Position numbers and translations under genes: made by a program
Notes under the pieces: model-generated
The model's database searches: none
Seen by the model: only the letters and a program-made list of their open reading frames with translations
Told to the model about the DNA's origin: nothing
Shown: piece by piece, positions 24,660 to 36,200 of the stretch
Numbering within the stretch: position 1 is the first letter of the stretch
Layout of the letters: every line of letters starts with the position of its first letter
Source of the DNA: Lichtheimia corymbifera B2541
Taxonomy: Eukaryota > Mucoromycota > Mucoromycetes > Mucorales > Lichtheimiaceae
NCBI GenBank assembly: GCA_000697475.1
Contig: JNEU01000922.1
Location: 62,001-126,000, forward strand
Length of the DNA: 64,000 bases
Reading direction: 5' to 3'

Positions 24660-25120
24660 TATTGCCTCCTTATTTATCAGAACCTGATTTATTGTGTATG
24701 GGTACTCAATCCCACCAAGGTTCTTTTAAGAAGGCGCTCCTTCATATAAACAAGGATGTTGTCGCCTGCATATTGGACATCTCTTTCTTCCATCATATCA
24801 CTCTTTAATTGCTATCACCCTTCAACACCTTTGGCGCCTATGTACCATGGTAAATAGTCCCCTTGGCGAGCAACCCATTTACTCATACTCGTATTATCGG
24901 TCATACTTATGCCACCTGCAAAAGGTCACCTTTTAAGCTGTAGATGGCTTTATCAGCTATTGCCTTCCATCACTTCGATTCAGTATTCTTAGATGCTTGA
25001 CCACTTTATCAGTTCGATTCATCAATGACAACAACTCTCACGCCCTCTCACGTATAAACATGGCTGTGGTCACCAACACAATCATACGCCCTTCTCTCCA
25101 CTCTTGTACGCATACATACC
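24660..25120 (+). promoter_or_regulatory. two promoter-like modules (copies 2a and 2b)
   Basis: First module: TTTATCAG (about 24673), ATATAAACAAGGATGTTGTCGC (as a TATA-like word plus GGATGTTGTCGC at 24754-24765) and CATCTCTTTC (about 24778). Second module: CCACTTTATCAG (25001-25012), CTCACGCCCTCTCACG and TATAAACATGGCTG downstream. These match copy 1 (10.56-10.70 kb) and copy 3 (39.59-39.74 kb) in word order within each module. They lie 5' of the broken gene at 25.3 kb. Regulatory role is inferred. Confidence 0.45.
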
Positions 25121-25330
25121 ATCAATGGCCTTTGGTAAGATAGTTTTTATGTGATCCCAAAATGACGGTACTCATGCGTCCACCTATGTAGCTCCCTTTA
25201 TTTCTTTACCACACTTGATGTGCTCTTTGCTGCCTAAAGGCATTTAGCTGTCTTCCTTGCTGGACCCTTAGGTAGGTATAACTATCATCCTAAAGCAAGA
25301 ACATATCAGTAGACTTACATAAACGAAGAA

Positions 25331-25782
25331 TTGCGTGCTTACCATATGGGAAAAAAAACACATGTTACTGCTGTTTATCCTTTGACGCAAACACCTCGAT
25401 TCAGATCTTCTGATTTCCAATCACTGTACGATATTTCTCTTTGCATGGGCATCAAACCCACGCTCAGGTACTTGACATTGGTTTCCTTCAATACGTACAT
25501 TACTAAAGGGATACATTCATTCAGGTTCTGCAACAACGGTTCAACCAAAAAAGAACGATTATCGGCAGCTGATTTTGGTGGTGTTTCGTTGATGCTATAT
25601 TCACAAGAATTTGGGGACTACTTGGATGGGACCGGATTACCCTCAAGTAAGGTGAAGGTCTATCGATGAGGATCTTTCTGAATGATTTTTTCAACAAGGA
25701 AATCAAAGACGATGATGGAGTGAGATTCCTACTATGGCTGCTTGGATACGGGGAAGGCGAGGGTGCGTGCGTTGGAGACTAG
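25331..25782 (+). pseudogene. broken family gene, paralogous to 40.5-41.1 kb
   Basis: One frame gives AADFGGVSLMLYSQEFGDYL then DGTGLPSSK to a TGA at 25669. A second frame, one base shifted, gives LNDFFNKEIKDDDGVRFLL, WLLGYGEGEGACVGD and a TAG at 25780-25782. The locus at 40.94-41.10 kb gives GGVEWMLHSVVFAHFLDIMY and then RRYILWMLGYIDGDGSMH with a stop, so both share the core GVxxMLxS...FLD... and [FY][LI]LW[LM]LGYx[ED]G[ED]G. The frame change marks this copy as damaged. No function recognised. Confidence 0.5.
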
Positions 25783-26855
25783 TAACGAACGTATGGCCGC
25801 CTCAACTTCTCTGCCCTTTCACTATTTGCACGTTATGGGTGTAGCCTTTCGTGGATGAAACCCCAGCTTGAGGAATCAGTTGGACTCGCCAACTTCATTA
25901 TCGTCAAGTGCATCAAGGACAAGGATCTTTGAGTATGACAAAGTTCGATTTTAAAAGATGTTTGGAGCCCTCGATCACTGCAAATTTTGGCGTTTGAAAT
26001 CAACAACTGTGAACAATGCTGGTGAAGTCGAATCCGTCGAAGACAAGGTCGCAGCATTCGCTCTGCAATGCAATTTTTATCAGTAAGTCAAAGTGGAAAG
26101 AAACATATACCGACAGTCATAAAGCTGATGTATACAATAGCCCTTGCCATTCTCTCAAAATTGATTTACACGATCAGTGCTGGCAAGCTGTTTTCACACA
26201 AGATGAGCTGCATGAGATGCAGGTTACATGCCACCGCTTGTACGGCCAACACCCAACGACCTATCTGAGATTTTAAAAGACGTTGCGCCAAAATCACTTT
26301 CTGGCCATCGCAATGCTATGTTTTAATTACGCAGACAGTCAGATTCCCCTTGTAAGGATATGGTAAAATATGGATGAGATGATAATTAATGACTTCCCCT
26401 AACATGTTATGTCAACGATACTTTGCAAGTTTACAAGTATGCATACGCGCTATGATCCCACCACAGACCACATGAAGAGGGGGATCTCCTTGATTCTAAC
26501 GAGTCTCTCCAGCATGTTCCTTTGTGGCAATACGGGTGCTGGCAGAGCAGGAGAAAGTGACGTTATGTACGAGAGCTGGAGCTTTTTGAGTACAGTAAGG
26601 TTTTCCGAGGTACCACGATCACTGCCTAAGGGTAAGCATATATTATATCTCTTGAATATGCCTAGTACATAGCATCGTTGACTAACGGTATTATGCAATT
26701 GAAGCAAAGAGAAGACAAGCAAGGCAAACAGTTCTGCAAAAAAAAAAAAAAAAGAAATGCCAAGAGGAAGCTCTCTGCTGTGGATCAAGTTGAGCACAAA
26801 CGAATGGGAAGGACGATGGATGTCATAAAAATCAATCTTGTGGTTACTTGCATAA
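25783..26855. other. no intact gene; possible gene fragments
   Basis: Short open frames at 25905-26030 and 26016-26276 have some protein character (for example IDLHDQCWQAVFTQDELHEM) but no start, stop or splice logic that assembles into a gene. They may be more debris of the 25.3 kb gene. A run of 15 A lies at about 26740-26754. Confidence 0.4.
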
Positions 26856-27206
26856 ACTGCCAGCTAATAGCCCATTCCTCCCATTACCCAGTATTGATTA
26901 AAACAATGCATATGAACTATTCACCTATTCCATCCCATCATCTCCATCCTTCAACTTTCTTGATCCGATGGGATTTGACTGAGCAACACTCAAACAATAA
27001 AATATCATCCAACATGAGAAGACCCTGTTGTGTTAATAATTCGCCCACTGCCAGCTAATAGCCCATTACTCCATTCCCTATTGCTGCCCAAAACAATGCA
27101 TATGAATGATTATCCTGCTTCATCCCATCATCTCCATCATTCAACTTTCTTGATTGGAGTGGATTTGACTGAGCTACGGTCAAACAAAGAAACATCATTC
27201 AACATT
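26856..27206 (+). repeat. two-unit tandem duplication, period about 190 bp
   Basis: ACTGCCAGCTAATAGCCCAT begins at 26856 and again at 27046. Both units continue with AAAACAATGCATATGAA, CATCCCATCATCTCCATC, TTCAACTTTCTTGAT and GATTTGACTGAGC in the same order, with about 80-85% similarity by eye. Open frames cross it but change between units, so it is not coding. Confidence 0.85.
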
Positions 27207-27209
27207 CAG

Positions 27210-30180
27210 TTCACTCACTTAAATTTCCCACCTCTTCCACTCCCAGCTTCTCCTCTTCCTCCTCCCATATACATCCCTTTGACACCCTTACTATCATTGA
27301 TCCCTTAATTGTATACCACCACCTCATCCATACGCACTCTCCCCTTTTCCTGTAGCCCCCCAGGTTTTTTTCTATTCTTCTTTGACCCCAACTGTTGGAT
27401 CGGACGAGGGCGAAAGCTGAATGCAGCACGCGCCCAATTTGTCGTCGTTAAATAAACTCATCGTAAACTCCTCCTCCCATTCTCAACTGTTGGCCACACT
27501 CAAGTACAACTACAACCTGCGAACGATTGTCTTGCTTCCAATCCACCTTGTCAATGCTACGAATATCTTGATCCGTTTGTCTTGAGCTGAATGGCAAGCT
27601 CATGGCGTGTGCACCCCACTTCAACACACGCGTTCCTTGACACTGCACGTTTCTCTTGTACACTCTTCTGCCACAACCAATCGTAACAGCAGTTGCTATT
27701 AGGGAGGTCGTTGCTCCATTGCATTCAATTAGCGTTCACTATCTTGTCACTCTGTTACAACACACTTCGCTGCCACAGCCAAAGATAACAGCAGTTGCCA
27801 TTAGCAACGCCTTTGTTCCGTTGTCTCAAGTTACTTGCAGCAACCTGTTTTGTACATGTGGATTCCAGTGGATGGGGTGCACCATATCAGCTACCAAGTA
27901 CACCGCAATACAGACAATCTTCACCTGGTTGAGATACGATTGGGAATCAGCCGGATGGAAAAGGAAGCATGTCAGCAGCAATATTGGACTTGCAACGGTT
28001 ATTGATGGATGGATGGAATCCAAGTGCAGTGGTTGCTTGGGTTACTTGGCGCGTCGTCAACAGGAACGATCACGTGGATACGGCTGAGGACGATGATGGA
28101 TTGGGTGGGATCGGCAAAGGGGTTATATCTTTGATGAAAGGTGTTTTGCAGCCATGGATGATACTGGGTCACTCGATTCAATGCATGCAGCTATCTTACA
28201 ATCATGGATGGAGGATGTTTATGACGGCAGCAACCAAGAATAGAATGACACAATTATCCCCTGTTGACTCTATGTGATCCACCACTCGTAGCTTATTCAA
28301 TTTGTTCCCTTATCATACTTTCTCGATAACCAACATACACGCTACCATGTACTATTCTTCATCCAACATAATATAAAAGAGCGTCGTACAATCAGATCAT
28401 ATGCACGAGATGTGGATCACTGGGTTGGTTTCCAATTGCAAAGGGGAATAGAAAATTTGCACACATTGTTCTTTGAGTCACTCTGAGCAGCCTTGTGCTA
28501 TTAAAGACCCCCCCGCTTCATTGTAAGATTTTAAGATATGGGCATCTTTATGTTTTACCTATGCCGTAAGCGTGATGGAGTTGCTTCCTCCTAATGTATG
28601 GTGTCCATTGCATTAACGGAAAATGAAGAGCTGAATGAAATTGCACGTGGCGGTTTCACATCATGCACGTCCTTGACAACAGGTTGTTGCGCAAATGGAT
28701 GATTGTGGTGATTGCCTTTAGAAAGCTACGTAAGTATACACCACCCGATAATGAATGTGTGTCAAGGTATGTACATGACAATAATGGTTCTATATCACAT
28801 TTGGATTCTGTAGTGTGTCGGGCTGCATAAAAAGGGATGCGCACGGACCATGCTTGATGCTACAGCCAGCTAAAACGTTACGAGGGGCATGCACAATTGA
28901 ATTAATACATAACATATGGCGTAGGTGGTAACTGGTAATTTAAAATGCACATTGTTATATGCAGAGATCAGTACTCTCTTTATTTATGATGCATTCGTTA
29001 TATGGACATTGCTATTTGAGAGCCACATCATAATAAAAATGCTGAATCAATAATAGCAGCCAGCAGTATTACGATGATGATGATGAATGTATGCTACCTA
29101 TGCTATTATACCCAAATGTTCCCATACTATTACTGCAACAATATCATTTTATTGGTATAAGAGCAGCACGTCATGGCTTTTGGGATGTGTGGAAGCTCCC
29201 CAGGCATGCCTCGAAAATCAAAGTCTGGTGCGTTAGCCATTGAGAGGTGTTGGCCAATGGGGACGCCTCAATTTGAAATTCAGCAGCGTCGCGACGAGAG
29301 AGATAAATTGCTGCGCGTCGCCTGGCAACCTCCACCCTCTTTGCTCTCTCAACTCCATCGATCGATCTGCAGGGCGTGGTAAGCTGTTTCAGCTACTACG
29401 CTGTGTTGGTCATAGTAAGTTGTTTCTATCTTTTCGTTGTATTGCTTGTAATACTCACATGCCTTGTTTGCAGCGACTGGAGGACCTAATGGAGCCCCTC
29501 AAAGCCCAGCTTCCATGGTGTACAATGTCCATGAATCCCAGCAGATCTTGATACGAAGGTAGCAAGGATGTTGGCCATTCCTCGTAAACTGGCTGCCCAC
29601 CACGTGTCGGCGTGTTGCATGGGCGTTTGGCCGAGGACGAAACGCAGACCGGTAGCAGTGTCCAGGGTGCACTAATAAATTGACCGCTATCCAAAGATAC
29701 CAACAAGTGGCTCTTGTTTGGGTAATGCTAAAGGATTCACTGGAGGGAACTGGAGGGGGAAGGTACGTATGTACTCTCTTAAAACATGTATTAACTGATC
29801 ACACTTTGCTACACTTTTGTATCTGCATGGTTTCTTCCCAACGAGGTTTTGGCGCGTCAAGTCCGGCACCTTGACTAAGATGAGTTGTGGGAAACTGCAA
29901 TCTTATCTTGGGCTAAAGTGGCATAACAAGCGCCTCGTCGACCTGGAATTGGTGCCTACAGGTAGAGGTTGGGGATGGTTGAGTGGCGACCTTCTCGTGG
30001 TCATCCCTGTGAGTACTTTAGTCTTGGCTTTAGGAAACCAACAGCTGCTCGTTTAGTCTAGTATTGTATTGTAATCAATAAACCATCTTTTGTATTAAAC
30101 ATAATATATTCTTGTCTTTGTATGTTTGATAACGCATTGTATGTAACTTGGAAATGATAATCCATGGGCCAAGTGGGGTG
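27210..30180 (+). repeat. dispersed repeat, copy A (about 2.9 kb)
   Basis: Aligns by eye with 50315-53180 in the same orientation. The first 1 kb is diverged and carries indels (about 200 bp extra here near 27250-27460). The middle (28.3-28.9 kb) is about 90% alike. The last 0.95 kb (about 29140-30100) is almost identical to 52099-53060, at a constant offset near 22959. It contains a TATA-like ATAATATAAAAG near 28369 and small frames conserved between copies (AFRKLRKYTPPDNECVSR, HLDSVVCRAA, stop at 28829; SWMEDVYDGSNQE, stop at 28242). No transposase, reverse transcriptase or clear terminal repeat is seen. It could be a non-autonomous element or an old segmental duplication. Confidence 0.8.
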
Positions 30181-30846
30181 CACAAGTGCGTGCTGTTGGA
30201 TTATGATTTCTCTTTCCTCCTCCTTTTCCACAGCTGGCTTCCCTGAAGCTTATTAATACCATGCAAGAGTCATCGTTTATCTCCCTGCAAGTATGGAGAA
30301 CATAACAGTAACGGGCATTTATTGACAAAATAATAATTTATTGCGTATATTGTCTCTGTATGTCGGAAGAAGGGCGTATGATAGTGTTGGCGTAAAGAGC
30401 CTTGTTTATATATGAGAGGGCGTTTGAATTGTGGTCATGATTGATCGAGTTGATAAACTGGTCAAGCATCTTATGTAGAATACTGAATCGAAGTGATGAA
30501 AAACCAACAGCTAATAACTCCATCTTCCATGTGAAAGGTGCTTTTTTTGTAAGAGACATTGATTGCCTTACTACCAGCAGGGCCCCAAGCATTAGCCTTC
30601 CCCCACTTTTACCGTAAAAAAGTCAGTGCAGTACCTCAATTTTGAAAGCATGAACTTTATTGAAAGGCTACTTTGTGGCCAAGCAGCAGCGATTGGATAC
30701 AAGTGGATGATGGGATAAGGATGGTATATATGGATTAGCAGGTGTGTGCTCCGTCGGTGCTATAGCTGTCAACAGATCTCAGCCGCAATTTCATGGTGCG
30801 CGTTGGTGTGGAGTAGCCATAGCCGTGTATCGTTCAGTCTGCAACC
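30181..30846. other. intergenic, MCTS1 promoter side
   Basis: No gene seen. Open frames on both strands lack protein character. The 100 bp before 30847 hold the start region of the next gene. Confidence 0.5.
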
Positions 30847-31660
30847 ATGTTTAAAAAGTACGACGTTATCCTCATTGCTACCTGTTGATAAGGTTCTCTT
30901 ATTCAACCCATGTTTATTACTATACAGATTCAGCTTTTCCGAGAACATTGCTGGACAATCCCAGCTTAAATCCTCTGTTCAACGCGCTGTACGCACCAAA
31001 CTCCAAGATCAGTTTCCAACACTGGAGCCCATTATGGACGAGTTGATCCCCAAAAAGACACCCATCATTCAGATCAAGGGGTAAGAGCCAAGAGACTATT
31101 GGTTGTATCTATGTATCAAGTTCATAACGTGGTTGTGTATGATATGGATAGCCACGAGCACCTTACCTTTTTGTCAGTCAACGGAGTGATCTTGTTTTTC
31201 CAGCATTTTGATGGCCCTTACTTTCCTACTCTGAAGCTTTTGCACAAGTGTAAGTATACCAACATGATGGAAAATGGCATGTATACTGATACGTTGTGAT
31301 ATAGATCCTGATCTTCTTCCCAAGTTGCAAGTGGATCGTGGTGCCATCAAATTTGTCTTGTCAGGTGCTAATATCATGTGTCCTGGTTTAACTTCCAAGG
31401 GTGCTCGCATGGATGTGGACTTGCCAGAAGAATCCATGGTGGCTATCATGGCTGAGGGAAAGGAAAACGCATTGGCTATTGGTTGGCTCAAGATGAGCAC
31501 AGAGGACATGTAAGTTACTAGGTGTTGGGGGTGGTTTAATATCATCCAACCTGATCTTTGTTTTTTCCTGCATTATAGTCGCAAGAAGAACAAAGGTATC
31601 GGATGCGATAATATCCATCATCTCAACGATACCCTGTGGAAGGAGATTGTACGTGCGTAG
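30847..31660 (+). CDS. TMA20: MCTS1/Tma20, PUA-domain translation reinitiation and recycling factor
   Basis: Works with the density-regulated partner (DENR/Tma22) on the 40S subunit to release deacylated tRNA and support reinitiation. Exons 30847-30857, 30928-31080, 31152-31249, 31305-31509 and 31579-31660 (549 nt, 182 aa; the family is about 181). The first exon is only 11 nt (ATGTTTAAAAA) and gives [20 protein letters not shown] across the junction, matching the family N-terminus. [13 protein letters not shown] and [20 protein letters not shown] follow. The PUA domain (about residues 92-170) has [19 protein letters not shown] and [16 protein letters not shown]. The end is [17 protein letters not shown]. 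Confidence 0.95.
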
Positions 31661-31953
31661 ACCATTTATGCGACGAGAATACAATTATTATTTTGGACTA
31701 CTATGGATTTACTCTCTTGCGGATGGATTTGATGATAATGACTCGTTATGTGAAGATATCATGAGATAGAAATAAAGGTGGGCTATTGTGAGCATGGAGA
31801 TTGGGTAGTCATGGAAACCAAATGGGGAGCTTCTTTACAGAGATCACGTGAGATATAGAAAGTTCTTGTGGAACCCCGATGGAAAAAAAATGGGCGGGCA
31901 AGGGTGGGTGGGGTGCTAGCAAGCAGAAACCTTTTCCATTCCAACCTTGAATA
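31661..31953. other. short intergenic spacer
   Basis: 3' flank of TMA20 and promoter of the next gene in the same direction; nothing else seen. Confidence 0.5.
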
Positions 31954-33024
31954 ATGATACCACGCGTTATACAACGAACAGCTACCCACATTGCAAGATC
32001 GCCACGATCACAGCTCACATTACCATGCTATCGTTGCAACCACTCGAATACGTCACAATCAGATTCCGATCCTGAACAAGACGACTTGTTGTCCAAGATC
32101 CTCGACTATAAACCACCCACACCACCGACAGAGACCTCCCATACCACCACACGATCATCATCCAAATCCAAGTTTTCATCCAAAGAGACTCGGGATTTCG
32201 GCAAATTACTGGATGCATTATGGAGTGAGAGTGATAGTAAAGCCACAGTACCACAACAACAACAACGACAACAGCCATCCACCAGTAGCAGCAGCAACAG
32301 CAAGAGGATTAAGCGTATACATTCATCGATCGAAAAACAGTTACTCGATATGGTACTTCGACAAAGCAAACCACACAAAGCCAAATCACCCTTACCACGC
32401 AGCTCGCTTGCTTCATTTTACAAGGGCGAGAAACAGAGTCAATCTTCACCAGCAACACCCACTTTATCTGTCAAGTCCGATGTAACACTGAGTGATCGTG
32501 ATGAAGAAAACAAGGCGATCGAATCGGTCTTGGGATGCAGATCGAGCGATTCACTTGTACGATTGATGCAGAAGCAACTAGAAAAATGCAATGCGACTGA
32601 CGAGAATGGCTATCCACGACCCCTGCCTCGATATTATGATCGACTGATCGAGCGTGCTGTCAATCATGCAAGCATGACATTGAAGGAACCTTATTTGGCA
32701 GTGGCGATCTTTGAGCAAGTCAAGGCCAGCAGTATTGAGAGCTATGTATCAGGCTGTACGACGCAAGTGTACAATGAATTACTATCGGTGCGATGGAAGG
32801 CATGGCGAGATATCCATGGCATGATGACACTTGTTGAAGAGATGATGTCCAATGGCATTGGCTATGACGGCAATACAAGAAGGATCATACAAATGGTGAT
32901 GAATGAAGTTGAAACGGAGATGGATCTTGACAAAGAAAAGCATGGATTCGTATGGAGTATGGATGAAAGGAGATCAGTAAATATAATGAAAGCACTGGTT
33001 AGCAAATGGTCAATAAAAGGATGA
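31954..33024 (+). CDS. Mtf2/Nam1-like mitochondrial protein
   Basis: Single-exon frame of 356 aa. The N-terminus (MIPRVIQRTATHIARSPRSQ) is basic and lacks acids, as in mitochondrial presequences. KETRDFGKLLDALWSES resembles the short motif at the start of Mtf2-type proteins, and the C-terminal 150 residues form a helical PPR-like region (RYYDRLIERAVNHASM, then LAVAIFEQVKASSIES, YNELLSVRWKAWRDIHGMM). In yeast, Mtf2/Nam1 supports mitochondrial mRNA handling coupled to transcription; assignment here rests on these motifs and is moderate. The middle (residues 60-170) is Ser/Gln-rich low complexity. Confidence 0.6.
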   Translation: MIPRVIQRTATHIARSPRSQLTLPCYRCNHSNTSQSDSDPEQDDLLSKILDYKPPTPPTETSHTTTRSSSKSKFSSKETRDFGKLLDALWSESDSKATVPQQQQRQQPSTSSSSNSKRIKRIHSSIEKQLLDMVLRQSKPHKAKSPLPRSSLASFYKGEKQSQSSPATPTLSVKSDVTLSDRDEENKAIESVLGCRSSDSLVRLMQKQLEKCNATDENGYPRPLPRYYDRLIERAVNHASMTLKEPYLAVAIFEQVKASSIESYVSGCTTQVYNELLSVRWKAWRDIHGMMTLVEEMMSNGIGYDGNTRRIIQMVMNEVETEMDLDKEKHGFVWSMDERRSVNIMKALVSKWSIKG

Positions 33025-33245
33025 TGTAAGGTAGACTTTTTTTATTGGTGCAATTCTTTTTCGGAAGCTGTCAATAGCCCTCCGTGCCTGAGTTATAACT
33101 ATTGTATGAAAGCTTGAACAATCGGCATTTCACATCATCCTCTTTTTATCTCTCTCTCTTTCTCTTTATCTCTCTCTTTTATCCGCCCCATCGTCATTCC
33201 ATCACATCCCCCTCCTCCTCCTTTGACGGATTGCGATAAATCATC

Positions 33246-36200
33246 ATGGTCACCACACGTAATAGTTCTCGTGCTCAAAGAGCCACTGGTTCATCTTCCC
33301 AATCGGGTCACACAACTCCAAGAAGCCGCCGAGAAGCTACAGGCAGCTCAGATCGTCCCAATGTGATCACTGTTCTATCAGACGACGACAATGACTTTCA
33401 AGACTTGATTCTCCCAGTACGACGACGACGATTGGAATCCACTTCGACTACACCTGTGCGCAGTAGCAAGCGTCTCAAGGAACGTGATCAGGGTGCTGCG
33501 GAAGACGATCGTAAAGGCAAACGCCGAATGACACTCCCCACACCGATCGTGTCCAGCGATGACAGTACCACGACCACACCCACGGCAGACTCTGTACAAG
33601 AACCAATGGAGGTCAAGCAAGAGCATGTTGAACCAACAGCTTCCCACCAGTCTATCAAGCAAGAACATGGCATGACCACACTTGGACAGCAAGGTAGCAT
33701 CTCATTTCACAAGTGCTTCTATCATACCATACTCACATACAATGTTTAGATGCAAAGTTGCTTGAAGACACATTGGAGAATGTTGTCGTATGCAAGGGTG
33801 AACTCGATGAGCTTGGTGAAGCCATTCTCAAGCAAAATGCATCGGCGGCGATGACGACTCCTCAAGAGGATGATGATGAGAAGCCCAAAGACGAAGAACA
33901 AGATATCAAGGATGAGGATCTTGGTGCCACACTTGTTGAACAAGAAGACATGGTTGATGGTACATTGGTCCATGATGAAGAAGCTTTGAATGCTACATTG
34001 GAGGATGTCAAAGGCGAAAGCAGCAGCAGCGGCAGCACTACCGATATTGGTACATCAGCATCCCCAACTCCAGGCTTTGATGATGCTTCCTCTACCACAA
34101 CCGCTGGCACTTTCACAAACAACATCCGGCTAAGCGTCCCTCCTCCCACTGATACTGAGGCCGAGGATGATGACACCAGCACAGTCGCAGATGAAGAAGA
34201 TGAGGAAGCTCTTTTGGATCAACCACTACGTCGGTTTCCTGGGACTGTAAACCCTTCACGCGCCAATATCAATGTAAGTTTATATTCTCATTCGCTCATT
34301 CTTGTTGTTGACATCATACTTGTATATAGGCAAAACGCACTACAAGAAAACTACTGGCTCATCATCCAGAATTGGCCAACGTTTGGGATGAACTTGATAA
34401 TGCCATCTCTGCCCCTGTCAAGCCTGTTGAACAACCCGAAAAGCTCAAGCTCTCTTTGCTTCCATTTCAGCGTCATGGTGTTGGCTGGATGCGACAACAA
34501 GAAGAAATCAACGATGTGAGTATGGGTGTCATTATGCATTTAAGCATCTTTTGTGGGCTCACCTCAGTTGTCAAATCATTCTAGTTCAAAGGTGGCATCC
34601 TTGCAGTAAGTTACACACAATGAGGGTCCTTTTATTGCTCTCTTACTAAAGCAGCGATATAGGATGAAATGGGTATGGGAAAAACCATCCAAACGATCGC
34701 GCTGCTACTTTCAGATGAAAAGAGCCCCAATCTTGTCGTTGCTCCCACAGTAAGTAATCCTCTCTTATTTTCATGCATCTTGCACAGTCTAACTTGTTTG
34801 ATTCTAGGTGGCCCTCATGCAATGGAAACATGAAATCGAGAAACACACTGACAATGCTTTGAAGGTTTACGTCTTTCATGGTATGTAAATAACCTCACCT
34901 ATCATTTACACAACATCATTCATTCTCACACCCGACTGTCCCTCTATAGGCGACAAGCGAACCAAGAATGTCCGAGTATTGCTGAACCATGATGTCGTGC
35001 TCACTACTTGTAAGTATATACAGAAGCACCAAGAACGCTCCACTGTACTAATTATGCCATTGTATCGAAGACTCGATTGTTGAGACTGCCTTCCGTTATC
35101 AAGAACATGGTCGACCCAAAAACGGTGACCTCGTGAAGGAAAAATCGGTCCTGCATAAGGTTCAATGGCATCGTATTATTCTTGACGAGGTATGGATGGA
35201 CTTGGCTTTTGGCATAAAACGATATCCTGATGATGATTTCCATCCAGGCCCACAACATCAAAGCTCGATCTTCCAACACAGCACGTGCAGTGGTAAGTTT
35301 TTTTATTTTGCGCAGGAGAGATTTCGATCCATTGAATAACATGCTTTGCGTAGTTCAACTTTGAATCCAAGTTCAAATGGTCCTTGACGGGTACACCTTT
35401 GCAAAATCGAGTCGGCGAGTTATATTCTCTTATCCGCTTTATGCAAGCTGGTACGTTTTGTGTAACGAGGTGATAAGCGGATCTCTAAATGGATGTTATG
35501 CATTGATGCTATAGATCCTTTTGCCTATTATTACTGCAAGGACTGTCCATGCAAGAGCCTCAGTTGGCAATTTTCGGATGGTGCATCCTGCGACCAGTGT
35601 GGTCATCGTCCAATGGAGTATGTCTGACTTTTGTATGAACCACACGTCCACCTTACTGACAACATTTCTTTTCATAGCCATACATGCTGGTGGAACAATG
35701 AAGTACTCAAGCCGATTCAACACAATGGCTATGTTGGCGAAGGTCGTATTGCCATGGAAAAGCTTGGAAAGTTGCTGGATAAGATGATGCTTCGACGAAC
35801 CAAGGTCCAATGTGCCGACGATTTGGGATTGCCTCCTCGAAAGGTGGTGGTGCGTCGCGATTACTTTAGTGCTGAAGAAGAAGAGGTTTATCGATCACTC
35901 TTTTCCGATTCTGCCCGCCAATTCTCTGCTTATGTGGAACAAGGTATGTATTTTGTACTTTGGTTTTATTTTCCACTTGTACTCATGGAGAAAATATAGG
36001 CTCTGTGCTCAACAATTATGCCAACATCTTTGAGCTGCTCACCAAGATGCGTCAAAGTGGTAAGTAGAATGGCTACAAAACGTGGTATGGGATGATAAAC
36101 CAACCCACTCTTTTCTCTATTTCTACAGCCAACCATCCTGATCTTGTATTGAGAAAGACGGGTGACGATCAACAACTTGTGTGTATGCTTTGCAGTGATA

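Noticed and set aside
26678..27308. Apparent 126 and 92 codon frames over the tandem duplication
   Set aside because: The frame differs between the two repeat units and the translation is low in protein character; the duplication explains the lack of stops.
27210..30180. Dispersed repeat as an autonomous transposon
   Set aside because: No transposase, integrase or reverse transcriptase motif in any frame of either copy, and no clear terminal inverted or long terminal repeats.
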